A DNA stretch of 45,718 nucleotides from Desulfobacca sp. 4484_104. Lineage in GTDB: Bacteria; Desulfobacterota; Desulfobaccia; Desulfobaccales; Desulfobaccaceae. The first letter of the stretch is position 1. Every line of letters begins with the position of its first letter. A program made the translations under genes and the position numbers. Shown here piece after piece: positions 1-8,247 of this stretch. Below the pieces are notes generated by a model, which was not told where the DNA came from, made no database searches, and was given only the letters and a program-made list of their open reading frames with translations. The stretch is taken from the NCBI GenBank assembly GCA_002049795.1, contig MUKC01000021.1, positions 1 through 45,718 on the forward strand. The letters are read 5' to 3'.

Positions 1-335
1 CCGCCAGTTTTCAGCCTACCTTTCATAAATGGGCCGGCGAAGTCTGCCGCGGCTTCCAGCTTCATGTCACTGACCGACAGAGTTTTAAACCGTATTTTAC
101 CACCCTGAGTCTGATTGCCGCCATCAGGGAATTGTATCCCGAGCAGTTTGCCTGGCGGCCGCCGCCCTATGAGTACGAATATGAGCGACTGCCCTTTGAT
201 CTACTTACCGGGGATGGAGCGATTCGGGCAGGGTTGGAGCAGGGTCGGCCAGTGGTCGAGCTCGAACAAGACTGGCAGACAGGGTTAGAGAAATACCTTG
301 AGATACGGCAGCATTATTTAATTTATCCGGATTGA
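1..335 (+). CDS. NamZ/DUF1343 exo-beta-N-acetylmuramidase, 3' end
   Basis: The 3' part of a gene that begins before the window. The reading frame is open from base 3 to the stop at 333-335, giving about 110 residues. The segment FHKWAGEVCRGFQLHVTD and, later, DLLTGDGAIR are typical of the C-terminal half of DUF1343 proteins. That family includes NamZ, an exo-acting beta-N-acetylmuramidase that works on peptidoglycan fragments. The N-terminal catalytic part is outside the window, so activity and any signal peptide cannot be judged. The gene converges on radA and the two stop regions overlap by about 13 bp. Confidence 0.8.
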   Translation, partial: ASFQPTFHKWAGEVCRGFQLHVTDRQSFKPYFTTLSLIAAIRELYPEQFAWRPPPYEYEYERLPFDLLTGDGAIRAGLEQGRPVVELEQDWQTGLEKYLEIRQHYLIYPD

Positions 336-1720
336 GAGCGTTGGTAAGGGGGAAATAAGGTCCGCAGGGCCGCGGCGACATCGGCCACTTCCTGCAATGC
401 CAGCCCCGGGAAGCTCGGCAGCCGGGTCTGGTGGCCCCGGGCCAGCAAGGCGCGGCGGAAACCCAGTTTATGGCCCTCTTTAAGACGCATCTCGGCCTGG
501 CCCACGCCCCGGACTTCACCGGTCAGGCCCACTTCTCCAAAGACCAGCGTATCCGCGGGCACTGGTCGGTCCAGAAAAGAAGAGGCCAGCGCGGCAATAA
601 TCCCTAAATCCACCGCCGGCTCCGTCAGCCGTACTCCCCCGACCGCATTGACAAACAGATCCTGACTGCCAAAGGCCAGCCCCACGCGTTTTTCCAAAAC
701 TGCCACGAGCAGCGACACCCGGCCCGGATCAACCCCCATCGCCTGGCGACGCGGCAGGGCCAGACTGGAGGGGGTAACCAGGGCCTGCACCTCCACCAGG
801 ATCGGCCGGGAGCCTTCCACGCAGGGCACTACCACCGAGCCCGGACTTTCCAGGGAGCGTTCGGATAAAAAGAGTTCAGAGGGATTGGTCACTTCCCTCA
901 GACCGGCTTCGCTCATCTCGAACACTCCCAACTCATGCGTAGCTCCAAAGCGGTTCTTGACGGTGCGCAGAATGCGAAAGGCATGGCCGCGTTCGCCCTC
1001 AAAATAGAGCACCGTATCCACCATGTGCTCCAGCAGCTTGGGTCCGGCAATGGCCCCCTCCTTGGTGACGTGGCCGATGAGAAAAATCGGGTAACCGCGG
1101 CGTTTGGCCAGTTGCACCAGGCGGAAAGCGGTCTCCCGGACCTGGCTGATGGAGCCGGGCGCGGCCGGCAGGGTGGCGGTATAAAGGGTTTGGATGGAAT
1201 CCAGGACCAGGTAATCGGGTCCGACGGTTTCCATCATCTTGATAATATTTTCCAGACAGGTCTCGGTAGCGACCAAGAGTTCCGGCGCGCTGATCCCCAG
1301 CCGATCGGCCCGCAGCTTAAGTTGGGCGCTCGATTCCTCCCCCGAGACATAGAGCCCGCGGCGCTTCGGGCCACAGAGCCGATCCAAAACCTGAAGCATC
1401 AGGGTTGACTTGCCGATACCCGGGTCGCCGCCCAAAAGGACCACCGAGCCGGGCACGACGCCGCCTCCTAAAGTCCGGTCAAATTCGCTGAGGCCACAAG
1501 GCAGGCGATCTTCGGCGCGGGCGGTCAGACTGACCAGCGGCACCGGACTGCTTTCCGGCCCGGCTGGCGGGATCTCCCGGTTGCCCGAGGCCATGGGAAC
1601 TACTAATTCCTCTACCAGGGAGTTCCAGGCCCCGCAGTCGGGGCACTTCCCCAGCCATTTAGCGGCCCGATAGCCGCAGCTCTGACAGACAAAAATAGGG
1701 CGCGGGGGTTTTTCAGCCAT
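323..1720 (-). CDS. radA: DNA repair protein RadA
   Basis: A full-length RadA (465 aa), an ATP-dependent branch-migration factor in recombinational repair. Residues 12-29 hold a four-cysteine zinc finger (C12, C15, C26, C29). The Walker A motif GGDPGIGKST lies at 97-106. The RadA signature KNRFG is at 255-259. The last 150 or so residues form the Lon-protease-like domain, with a GEVGLTGEVR segment. The length is normal for the family. It starts with ATG, is divergent from the CCA-enzyme gene about 175 bp away, and its 3' end overlaps the convergent NamZ gene. Confidence 0.97.
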   Translation of the reverse strand: MAEKPPRPIFVCQSCGYRAAKWLGKCPDCGAWNSLVEELVVPMASGNREIPPAGPESSPVPLVSLTARAEDRLPCGLSEFDRTLGGGVVPGSVVLLGGDPGIGKSTLMLQVLDRLCGPKRRGLYVSGEESSAQLKLRADRLGISAPELLVATETCLENIIKMMETVGPDYLVLDSIQTLYTATLPAAPGSISQVRETAFRLVQLAKRRGYPIFLIGHVTKEGAIAGPKLLEHMVDTVLYFEGERGHAFRILRTVKNRFGATHELGVFEMSEAGLREVTNPSELFLSERSLESPGSVVVPCVEGSRPILVEVQALVTPSSLALPRRQAMGVDPGRVSLLVAVLEKRVGLAFGSQDLFVNAVGGVRLTEPAVDLGIIAALASSFLDRPVPADTLVFGEVGLTGEVRGVGQAEMRLKEGHKLGFRRALLARGHQTRLPSFPGLALQEVADVAAALRTLFPPYQRSQSG

Positions 1721-1894
1721 AAAGTTAATGTAGCGATCTATTTAAAATTAAAGGCAATCTTACGTTTTCTGGGCTAGTCCGGTCTGAGTCTAGATTATAC
1801 CGTAATGCGCCGGATTTGCCGAGTCCGGATAAATGGTTTATATTTAAATTTTATTTAAGTTAGCATTTGAACCCCGCAGGAGCATTATCCGCCT
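1721..1894. other. Divergent intergenic region radA / CCA enzyme
   Basis: About 170 bp between two divergent genes. It is AT-rich close to each gene and must hold both promoters, but no convincing -35/-10 pair stands out by eye. Confidence 0.4.
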
Positions 1895-3207
1895 ATGACC
1901 GCGCCAACGCAACCGCCGCCCGACCTTGTTCGGCTCGTTAGACAATTACAAGGACGACAGGCCCTCCAGGTTCTGGCCCAACTGGCTGCAGACCGCCACC
2001 TCGAGGTCTATCTGGTGGGCGGGGTGGTACGGGAACTGGGTCGGGGCCGGCAAGCCCCGGATCTGGACCTGGCGGTTAATCGTCACGCCCTGGAACTGGC
2101 CGCGGCTCTGGCTGATCAGCTCGGCGGCACCTTCGTGCTGCTGGACGAACGGGAACGTACCGCCCGCGTCGTCTGGCAGGGCGAAAATCTGGATTTTGCC
2201 GAGTTTAGGGCTCCGGACCTGGTGACCGATCTGCATAAACGCGACTTTACCATCAATGCCATGGCCATTTCCTTAATCCCCCTGATGCGCGCCGGTCAAT
2301 TGGAATGGCTGGATCCCTGGGGCGGCCGGGAAGATTTAGAGGCCGGGCGCGTGCAAATTTTGGCCGCCGAAAACTTCCACGATGATCCGCTGCGGATGCT
2401 CAGGGCCTTTCGCTTCGCCGCGACCCACGGCTTAACCCTGACTGCCGATACCTGGGCCGCGATATGCAAGTATCGGCAGGAATTTCGCCGGGTGGCCGGG
2501 GAACGCATCCATCAGGAACTTTTTCACCTGTTAGGGGTCGAACGGACCTTTCCCACCCTGGTACAAATGGATCAGGCGGGGCTCTTGGGCCAAATTTTTC
2601 CAGAGCTAGAGGACCTGAAAGGCGTAGAGCAGAACGGTTATCATCATCTGGATGTTTTCCAGCACTCGATGCTCGCGGTGGACTGCCTCGAACAGATCCT
2701 GCTCCATCCCCAAGATTGGTTTGGCGATCTGGGCCGGGTGATTACCGACTATGCCCGGCGGGATAGTAAGGCGGTGCTGCTCAAATTGGCGGCCCTGTTT
2801 CACGATTTAGGCAAACCCCAGACCCAGGAACGCCGGGACGATCCCGAACGTTTTACCTTTTATCACCATGAACGGCTGGGGGCCGAACTGTTTACCCAGA
2901 TCGCCTGGCGGTTGCGGTTCAGTCAGGAAGAATTACGCGTCTTATTGAATTGCATATGCGGCCGTTCCTGCTGTTGCCGATCTTTCGCCAAGGTGAATTG
3001 ACTCTCCGGGCCCTGGGACGATTGGTCAAGGCGGAACCTATGGAACATCGACCTCGATTAATTTCCGGAGATGACCTGATCCAGGAATTTCATCTGACTC
3101 CAGGACCACAGTTCCGCCAGCTGCTGGAAGCGGTCGAAGAGGCCTGTTTGGAAGGCCGGATTAGCACCCGCCAGCAGGCCCTGGACCTGGTAAAAAAATT
3201 GCTCTGA
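1895..3207 (+). pseudogene. CCA tRNA nucleotidyltransferase, frameshifted and shortened
   Basis: A class II nucleotidyltransferase of the CCA-adding/poly(A) polymerase family with an HD domain. The first 350 or so codons look intact: GG at 42-43, DLD at 56-58, RDFTINAMA near 115, and the HD motif ALFHDLGK near 300. Near base 2945 the frame breaks. The expected continuation (HMRP, then LTLRALGRL) is in the +1-shifted frame, which runs from about 2944 to the stop at 3205-3207. After LGRLVKA, that C-terminal part jumps directly to RPRLISGDDLI. Relatives carry an extra 60-80 residues there, so an internal deletion is also likely. Read without the shift, the protein ends at 3001 with a Cys-rich nonsense tail (368 aa). 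It is either a decaying gene or a sequence error combined with a short variant. Confidence 0.8.
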
Positions 3208-3242
3208 CCCCAAGGTCAAGAAAGAAGGGTAGGGGACCAAAA

Positions 3243-3917
3243 TTGCTAGCGCGTCAGACCCAACTCAGGCAGGATATCGTGCACGTCGGCCACCTCCTGC
3301 ATCAGCGCCACCTGGTGGCCGCTACCGATGGCAACATTAGTGCACGGCTGACGGATGACCGTTTACTCATCACCCCCAGCGGTCTCAACAAGGGCTTTCT
3401 CCAGGAGAGCGATATATTGACCGTTGACCTGAACGGCAAGGTTATACAGGGGGAGGGGAGACCCTCTTCGGAAATCCAGATGCATCTGACTGCCTACTGC
3501 CAGCGCCCGGATATTGGGGCGGTAGTCCACGCTCACCCGCCTTTAGCCACCGCCTGTTCGATTGCCGGAGTATCTCTGGAATCGGGAGTGCTCCCCGAAG
3601 TAATCATTACACTGGGGGCCATCCCCACGGCTCCCTATGCGACCCCCGGAACCGCGGCAGTTTCTCAATCCATTCAGGAACTGATCCGTTATTATGATGC
3701 CATCATTCTGGCCCAGCATGGCGGCCTGACGGTGGGCCGCAACCTGACCGAGGCCTACAACCGCATGGAAAAGCTGGAGCACGCGGCTTTAATTATGGTT
3801 ACCGCCCGGCAGTTGGGTCGGCTGCAACCGCTGCCCGCCGCGGAAGTGGAAAAGCTCACCCGCTTGGGCATTGAACACGGCTGTCGCCCCCCAGAGGCCA
3901 GGAACCTACTTAAATAA
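3243..3917 (+). CDS. Class II aldolase/adducin family protein (FucA/AraD-like)
   Basis: A 224-aa protein of the zinc-dependent class II aldolase family, which includes L-fuculose-1-phosphate aldolase and L-ribulose-5-phosphate 4-epimerase. Zinc-site residues are visible: H96 and H98 in VHAHPP and H159 in LAQHGG, with the catalytic-type E77 in SSEIQMH. The spacing matches FucA closely. The start is TTG at 3243, chosen because GGTAGGGGA lies just upstream and the N-terminus fits the family. The substrate cannot be told from sequence; FucA-like proteins also act in methionine salvage. It lies 35 bp after the CCA-enzyme gene and may be cotranscribed. Confidence 0.9.
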   Translation: MLARQTQLRQDIVHVGHLLHQRHLVAATDGNISARLTDDRLLITPSGLNKGFLQESDILTVDLNGKVIQGEGRPSSEIQMHLTAYCQRPDIGAVVHAHPPLATACSIAGVSLESGVLPEVIITLGAIPTAPYATPGTAAVSQSIQELIRYYDAIILAQHGGLTVGRNLTEAYNRMEKLEHAALIMVTARQLGRLQPLPAAEVEKLTRLGIEHGCRPPEARNLLK

Positions 3918-3953
3918 AAGAAAATTTATCTTAACCATTAACCGAAAAAATGC

Positions 3954-3982
3954 TTGACAGGGATTTTCATTTTAACAATAAT
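3954..3982 (+). promoter_or_regulatory. Sigma-70-type promoter of the IHF/HU gene
   Basis: A perfect -35 box TTGACA at 3954-3959, a 17-bp spacer, and a -10 box AATAAT (5 of 6 matches) at 3977-3982. It lies about 65 bp before the ATG of the IHF-like gene. Confidence 0.75.
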
Positions 3983-3995
3983 AACTTGGCAGATA

Positions 3996-4015
3996 CACCT
4001 ATAGGTGCCAGGCAC
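3996..4015. promoter_or_regulatory. Overlapping palindromes, possible operator
   Basis: CACCTATAGGTG (3996-4007) is a perfect 12-bp palindrome. It overlaps GTGCCAGGCAC (4005-4015), a palindrome around a central A. Both sit just after the -10 box, around or downstream of the expected transcription start, where a repressor could act. No known operator was recognised. Confidence 0.35.
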
Positions 4016-4048
4016 TGACTTGCTGCAACCACTAGAGGAGAGGCGATC

Positions 4049-4333
4049 ATGGCCCTGACCAAGGAGAAGATCATCAACAATGTCCATAACCAGATCGGAA
4101 TCAGCAAACAAGAAGCGCGGGATGCAGTGGAGCGAGTCCTGGAGATCATGAAAGATACTCTGGCCCGAGAAGAGGACCTGCTGATCAGCGGTTTTGGCAA
4201 GTTTTCGGTGCGCCGTAAGAACGCCCGTCGCGGCCGGAACCCGCAGACCCGCCAAGATCTAATGTTGCGGCCCCGTAATGTCGTAGTTTTCAAAACCTCC
4301 GGCGTATTGCGCAATCGCATTAATGGGGGCTAA
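4049..4333 (+). CDS. IHF alpha-like / HU-family DNA-binding protein
   Basis: A 94-aa nucleoid protein of the HU/IHF fold. The MALTKEKI start, GISKQEARDAVE, the ISGFGKFSVRRKNARRGRNPQT arm region (split here as ISGFGKFSVRR and GRNPQT) and the VVVFKTSGVL segment fit integration host factor alpha better than HU. It bends DNA as a dimer. It starts with ATG after AGAGGAG. A strong promoter and palindromic sites lie upstream, so this is a well-expressed, perhaps self-regulated single gene. The dimer partner is not in the window. Confidence 0.92.
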   Translation: MALTKEKIINNVHNQIGISKQEARDAVERVLEIMKDTLAREEDLLISGFGKFSVRRKNARRGRNPQTRQDLMLRPRNVVVFKTSGVLRNRINGG

Positions 4334-4701
4334 AAACTGAGGTATCGACTAGAGCTTTACACCTAATTACCGGTTGAATTACTAAATTTCCAGAGCACCT
4401 CCTGCCCCTGGCGGGCCAAAATTCCTCTCGGGTTTATAACTGTCTAAGCGATTCTCTAGATTCCATCGTTTTACTATCCCGATAACTAGCTCTAAAAATA
4501 TCTGAGTCGTCTACAGGAATTGCTACTATCCCTTTACAACTAGAACTGAGGGGATTTAACTGAAGTGCTTTCCCTGTGGCAGCCCGAGCCGGAGAAAATC
4601 GTAGTGAGCCCGGCTGATAAATGTTAATATAAATGATATTGTGGGTAACCTTTGATTAGGCTTAAGCTTGCCCCTGGAGTAGCCTGAGATGATGGTTAAT
4701 T
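4334..4701. other. 368-bp intergenic region, no gene seen
   Basis: No convincing coding frame. One weak hairpin (AGCCGG 4587-4592 with CCGGCT 4610-4615, 17-nt loop) lies about 90 bp before the radical SAM gene. It matches no riboswitch class that I recognise. Confidence 0.4.
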
Positions 4702-5871
4702 ATGGATAATTGGTTTGTGCAGTGGAACACCCGGAGCTGTAGCCGCCGCCAGTTTATCAAGGCCGGAGCCCTGGGATTGGCCGCCCTGTCCTTACCGGCG
4801 CTGCCTTTACCGGCATTGAGCCAACGGGTGCGCTACGGATTTATCCAGCCTCGTTTGGCCTCGTTTTTTACCCCTTCGTCGGGCGGCATGGTGCGTTGTA
4901 ATCTCTGCCCCCATAATTGCGAGGTCATGGACGGCGAGCGCGGCGAATGCGGGGTGCGGGAGAATCGGGGCGGCCAATATTACAGTCTGGTCTATGGCAA
5001 CCCCTGCGCGGTGCACATCGACCCCATCGAAAAGAAGCCGTTGTTTCATGTGCTCCCTGGCAGCGCCTCCTATTCCATTGCCACCGCCGGTTGTAATCTG
5101 CACTGCAAGTTCTGCCAGAACTGGGAAATCTCCCAGGCGCGTCCTGAGGAAACCTACAATTTTGCTTTTCCGCCGGCGGCTGTGGTCAAAAACGCCCAAG
5201 ACACCAACTGTCCCTCCATTGCCTATACCTATGTCGAGCCGATCATTTTCTATGAATACATGATGGACGTCGGGCGCTTGGCCCGCCAGGCCGGAATTCT
5301 CAATGTCAGCCACTCGGCGGGCTACATCAACCCCCAGCCTCTGGAGGCGCTGTGCGAAGTCCTGGATGCGGTCTGCATCGACCTCAAGGCCTTCACCGAT
5401 GACTTTTACCGCAACCTGGTGGGTGGCACCCTGGCCCCGGTGCTGACTACCTTAAAGACCCTGCGCCGCAAACAGGTGCACCTGGAACTGGTCAATCTGG
5501 TTATCCCCCAGCTAAACGATAACCCCAAGGAAATTAAAAAAATGTGCACTTGGATTAGAGACGAACTGGGACCTTTGACCCCCATGCATTTTTCCCGGTT
5601 TTATCCATTACATAAGATGCGCAACCATTTCCCTACTCCGGTAGCGACCCTGGAGCAGGCCCGGCAGACCGCCCTGCAGGCAGGTCTGAAATATGTCTAT
5701 ATCGGCAACGTTAGGGAAAATCCGGCCGAAAATACCTACTGCCATAACTGCGGCAAACTGATCATTCCCCGCCGAGGCTATATGATCGGCGAGGTCAAGA
5801 TGCAGGACGGCGCCTGCGCCTTTTGCGGGACGAAGATTCCAGGGGTCTGGCAAGAACCAAAGACGGTATAA
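4702..5871 (+). CDS. Tat-signal radical SAM enzyme, AmrS-like
   Basis: A 389-aa radical SAM protein resembling the AmmeMemoRadiSam (AmrS) and pyruvate-formate-lyase-activase-like group. Order of parts: a Tat-type signal (RR at 15-16 in SRRQFIK, then a hydrophobic stretch to about 40); a Cys cluster C66, C69, C73, C83; the radical SAM CX3CX2C cluster C131, C135, C138; and C-terminal CHNC and CAFC pairs suggesting a second metal site. The ATG at 4702 is the only possible start, because an in-frame stop lies at 4690. The Shine-Dalgarno is weak. The usual partners AmmeMemo-A/B are not adjacent. A Tat signal on a SAM-dependent enzyme is odd, because SAM is cytoplasmic. The signal may instead serve as an anchor or be vestigial. 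Substrate unknown. Confidence 0.88.
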   Translation: MDNWFVQWNTRSCSRRQFIKAGALGLAALSLPALPLPALSQRVRYGFIQPRLASFFTPSSGGMVRCNLCPHNCEVMDGERGECGVRENRGGQYYSLVYGNPCAVHIDPIEKKPLFHVLPGSASYSIATAGCNLHCKFCQNWEISQARPEETYNFAFPPAAVVKNAQDTNCPSIAYTYVEPIIFYEYMMDVGRLARQAGILNVSHSAGYINPQPLEALCEVLDAVCIDLKAFTDDFYRNLVGGTLAPVLTTLKTLRRKQVHLELVNLVIPQLNDNPKEIKKMCTWIRDELGPLTPMHFSRFYPLHKMRNHFPTPVATLEQARQTALQAGLKYVYIGNVRENPAENTYCHNCGKLIIPRRGYMIGEVKMQDGACAFCGTKIPGVWQEPKTV

Positions 5872-5880
5872 GCTATCCTT

Positions 5881-5905
5881 GGCGCGTAGGACGCGCCCTA
5901 TTTTA
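5881..5905 (+). terminator. Terminator made by a dispersed hairpin repeat
   Basis: GGCGCG (5881-5886), loop TAGGA, CGCGCC (5892-5897), then CTATTTTATTT. A perfect 6-bp GC stem with a following T-rich run lies 10 bp after the AmrS-like gene. It is copy 1 of the repeat at 5931-5950 and elsewhere. Confidence 0.6.
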
Positions 5906-5950
5906 TTTAAATCTGAGAAGCATTATCTTCGGCGGGTGGGACGCGCCCTA
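5881..5950. repeat. Direct repeat, GGCGNGTRGGACGCGCCCTA, two copies 50 bp apart
   Basis: Copies at 5881-5900 and 5931-5950 differ at only two of 20 positions, and the similarity runs a few bases further upstream (TATC before each). An inverted, more diverged relative (TAGGGTACGTCCTA) is at 5982-5995. A copy of the core TAGGACGCGCCCTA is at 28159-28172. This looks like a small dispersed palindromic element. Confidence 0.65.
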
Positions 5951-6040
5951 GTGTAAACATTCTCAGAGCACATTGATATCATAGGGTACGTCCTAGGCAC
6001 CCTGTTCGCTATTTTAGAGTTGGGATGCAGTTCACTTAAA

Positions 6041-6212
6041 CAGGGAAACCCCTTTTTGCGTAGGGGCCTTCAGAGAGGAGAGAAGGCCCAGGAGAGGGGG
6101 ATGATTATCAATCTTATTCAGCCCTGGCTAGGGTTTTCGAGGGCCATATTGGTGGTGTTTTTTTATCTGACCCGGCGGCATGGGTGCTTTGCCCCAGCCG
6201 GTTTTTTTGCCC
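6041..6212 (+). ncRNA. Candidate structured RNA ending in an intrinsic terminator
   Basis: Several hairpins in a row: CCCCT 6049-6053 with AGGGG 6062-6066; a perfect 8-bp stem GGGCCTTC 6064-6071 with GAAGGCCC 6082-6089, which shares bases with the first and so could alternate with it; a GCCCT/AGGGC stem near 6121-6146; then a CCGGC...GCCGG hairpin near 6172-6202 followed by seven Ts. A short frame inside (ATG 6101, strong GGAGAGGGGG before it, 38 codons, stop 6215-6217) could instead be a small membrane peptide overlapping the terminator. No known RNA family was recognised. Confidence 0.3.
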
Positions 6213-6373
6213 TTTGACCAACCGGGCGGAGTCTTATAAACGCCCCAAGCCATGATCAGCATTAACCCCATCAAAAGCTTGATAATCCTGGACATCTGTT
6301 TTCTCTGTTTTGATTGCCACCTACCTTTTAACTGGCCGGACTGAAAAAATGGTGACTGCCTGCTTGATTTGCC

Positions 6374-6979
6374 TCAATCCAGGGAGCGCCCGGTGGTGTG
6401 GGCGCGCTGCCAATCGAGAAGACGCTGGCGAAACTCGGGCGTATAATTCCTCAGCGGCTCAAGTTTCACCTGGACTGCCCCTTCCCGGTCTCCTGACCCG
6501 ACAATGTCGAGGAAATACACGGTTTGCGCCTTCAAGTTGACCTGGACGTCTTGACCAAGGCTGCGCCGCCCCCAAGGCCCATAAAGCATCACCTGGACCG
6601 ATAGACGCCGGTTGCCGGCCCGGACTTCACAAACGTCGGTGATCAAGGTGTCTAAACACTGGCCCTGATAGACCTTGCGGCCGTCCACATTGATGAGGGA
6701 GAGACGATAGGCGTCCCTCGGTTGTTCTAACTGCTCCGGGGCCCACGGCAGCCCTTGCTGGATCCGGTCGGCAGCTTCGGGCACCAAGGCCGTCGCCAAC
6801 TTAGGGTCGGTGATCAATAGGGCTGTTACCTCATGCGGACTTTTTTCGGGCGTTTCCCGAAAAATATAGAGGTGTTTATTGCAGAGCGGCCCGGAACAAC
6901 TTACGGCCAGGGCCATTACTCCGATAAAGATAAAGCCTAGGGCCAGGGCCGCGCTCCATTTCCCGCGCCGAAATTGCAT
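6374..6979 (-). CDS. Predicted lipoprotein, unknown function
   Basis: A 201-aa protein with a basic N-terminus, a hydrophobic segment and a lipobox-like LAVSC near residue 28, so probably an outer- or inner-membrane lipoprotein. The mature part has further Cys residues near 33, 108 and 116 and no motif I recognise. It is mostly hydrophilic beta-type sequence. The start ATG has AAAAGG seven bases upstream. It lies alone between palindromic elements and the convergently placed TrpD-like gene region. Confidence 0.7.
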   Translation of the reverse strand: MQFRRGKWSAALALGFIFIGVMALAVSCSGPLCNKHLYIFRETPEKSPHEVTALLITDPKLATALVPEAADRIQQGLPWAPEQLEQPRDAYRLSLINVDGRKVYQGQCLDTLITDVCEVRAGNRRLSVQVMLYGPWGRRSLGQDVQVNLKAQTVYFLDIVGSGDREGAVQVKLEPLRNYTPEFRQRLLDWQRAHTTGRSLD

Positions 6980-7131
6980 AATTCAACCTTTTCCAATGGA
7001 TTATCGAGAATCGGGACAAGGCCTCCGGCAGTCTAAATCATTTCCCCCAAACCTGGTCCAGGATAGCAGTCGGCCTATCGGCTGTCAAGAGAAAACCCGA
7101 TTCGCGCCCGGTCGAATTTAGTCACCGTCAA

Positions 7132-8247
7132 TTACCTATTAAGGGTCTTTGCTAAGGCAGTGAACAAGTTTTGGCAAGGACCGGCTACTAAGTGCTGTAA
7201 GGTCTCCCAGGCCCGGCCTTGAGCCAAGGCCTGTTTGGCCTGTTCCACGCCCGCCAGCCAGGACCGGGCTTTTCCCAACAGATAGAGCACCCCCGCGGCA
7301 TTGACGCATAATAGATCAGCTACTGCCCCCGCTTCTCTACCGGCCAGCACTGCTAACAGAGCCAGGGCATTGTCGCTTACAGTGCTGCGGCTGGCAATGG
7401 CCTCATACGGATAAGCTGGGACCCCCAAATCAGCGGGGGTCAGGATATATTCGGCCATTTGTCCGTTGCGCCATTCCACCACCTGGGTGGGACCGCAGAC
7501 CGAAACTTCATCCATTCCCTGTTCCGGAGAATGGGCCGCGCTCCGGCCATAGACCGCCAGTATCCCGGTCAGACCGATTTCCCGACCGATTTCCACCACC
7601 TGACGGGCCAAAGACGCGCTATAAGTGCCAATCAGCAGGTGTTTAGTGGAACGACAGGGCATCAGCAAGGGACAGGCGATATTAAACACCGTGGTAAAAC
7701 GCATAACCTTGATCAGCCTCCCCCATCCGGTTTTTAAAAACCTTTCGCCGGGAATATAGCACAGCCGATGCTCTTCCAGGCATTGGGCCGCCAGGGTTAA
7801 AGGGGCTTCCAGATCCAGGCCAAAGGCCTCAAACATATCGGAGGCCCCGGAGACCCCGGTCGCGGCCCGCGAGCCCTTTTTGGCCACATAGGCTCCGGCC
7901 GCCGCGGCAATGATCGCCGCGCCGGTGGAGACGTTGACCGTCTTGAGGAAATCTGAACCGGTTCCAACGATGTCGGCACTGGGTTCCGGAAGTCGAGGGT
8001 CGATGACCTCAACATCGTAGTCCATCTGGGCTTCCCAGGCCCCGGCAATCTCCTCCAACGTCGGAGACTTGGCCAGATGGGCAATCAGAAAGGCCCCTTG
8101 CTGAAGCTCCGGCTGCTCGGAAAGCAGGATCTGGCGATAAAATTCCTTGGCCTGCGATCGGGAGAGATGACGCCCCTGCAGCAGTTCCAAAATGGCGCGG
8201 CCAAACCCTCTTAGGGCCTGTTCTGCAAATCTGGTATTAGCTTCCAT
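7132..8247 (-). CDS. TrpD-like phosphoribosyltransferase, B12-riboswitch operon
   Basis: A paralogue of anthranilate phosphoribosyltransferase (TrpD, glycosyltransferase class IV fold), about 371 aa. Recognisable motifs are GTGSD at 95-99 (TrpD: GTGGD), NVSTGAAI near 105-112, and KKGSRA near 123-128 (TrpD: KHGNR). The changes at these substrate-contacting positions suggest an acceptor other than anthranilate. The frame is open to 8283, but ATG 8247 is preferred: AGGAAAAGGG lies upstream inside the dehydrogenase gene, and this start overlaps that gene's stop by 11 bp, so translation is probably coupled. It is the second gene after the cobalamin riboswitch. No other trp gene is near. By context its acceptor may be a cobamide lower-ligand base or precursor; that is inference only. 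Confidence 0.85.
   Translation of the reverse strand: MEANTRFAEQALRGFGRAILELLQGRHLSRSQAKEFYRQILLSEQPELQQGAFLIAHLAKSPTLEEIAGAWEAQMDYDVEVIDPRLPEPSADIVGTGSDFLKTVNVSTGAAIIAAAAGAYVAKKGSRAATGVSGASDMFEAFGLDLEAPLTLAAQCLEEHRLCYIPGERFLKTGWGRLIKVMRFTTVFNIACPLLMPCRSTKHLLIGTYSASLARQVVEIGREIGLTGILAVYGRSAAHSPEQGMDEVSVCGPTQVVEWRNGQMAEYILTPADLGVPAYPYEAIASRSTVSDNALALLAVLAGREAGAVADLLCVNAAGVLYLLGKARSWLAGVEQAKQALAQGRAWETLQHLVAGPCQNLFTALAKTLNR

Noticed and set aside
935-1408. Long plus-strand frame opposite radA
   Set aside because: It is the antisense shadow of radA, with no Shine-Dalgarno and no family-like sequence.
4334-4701. Riboswitch-like leader before the AmrS-like gene
   Set aside because: Only one weak stem with a 17-nt loop; no match to a known class.
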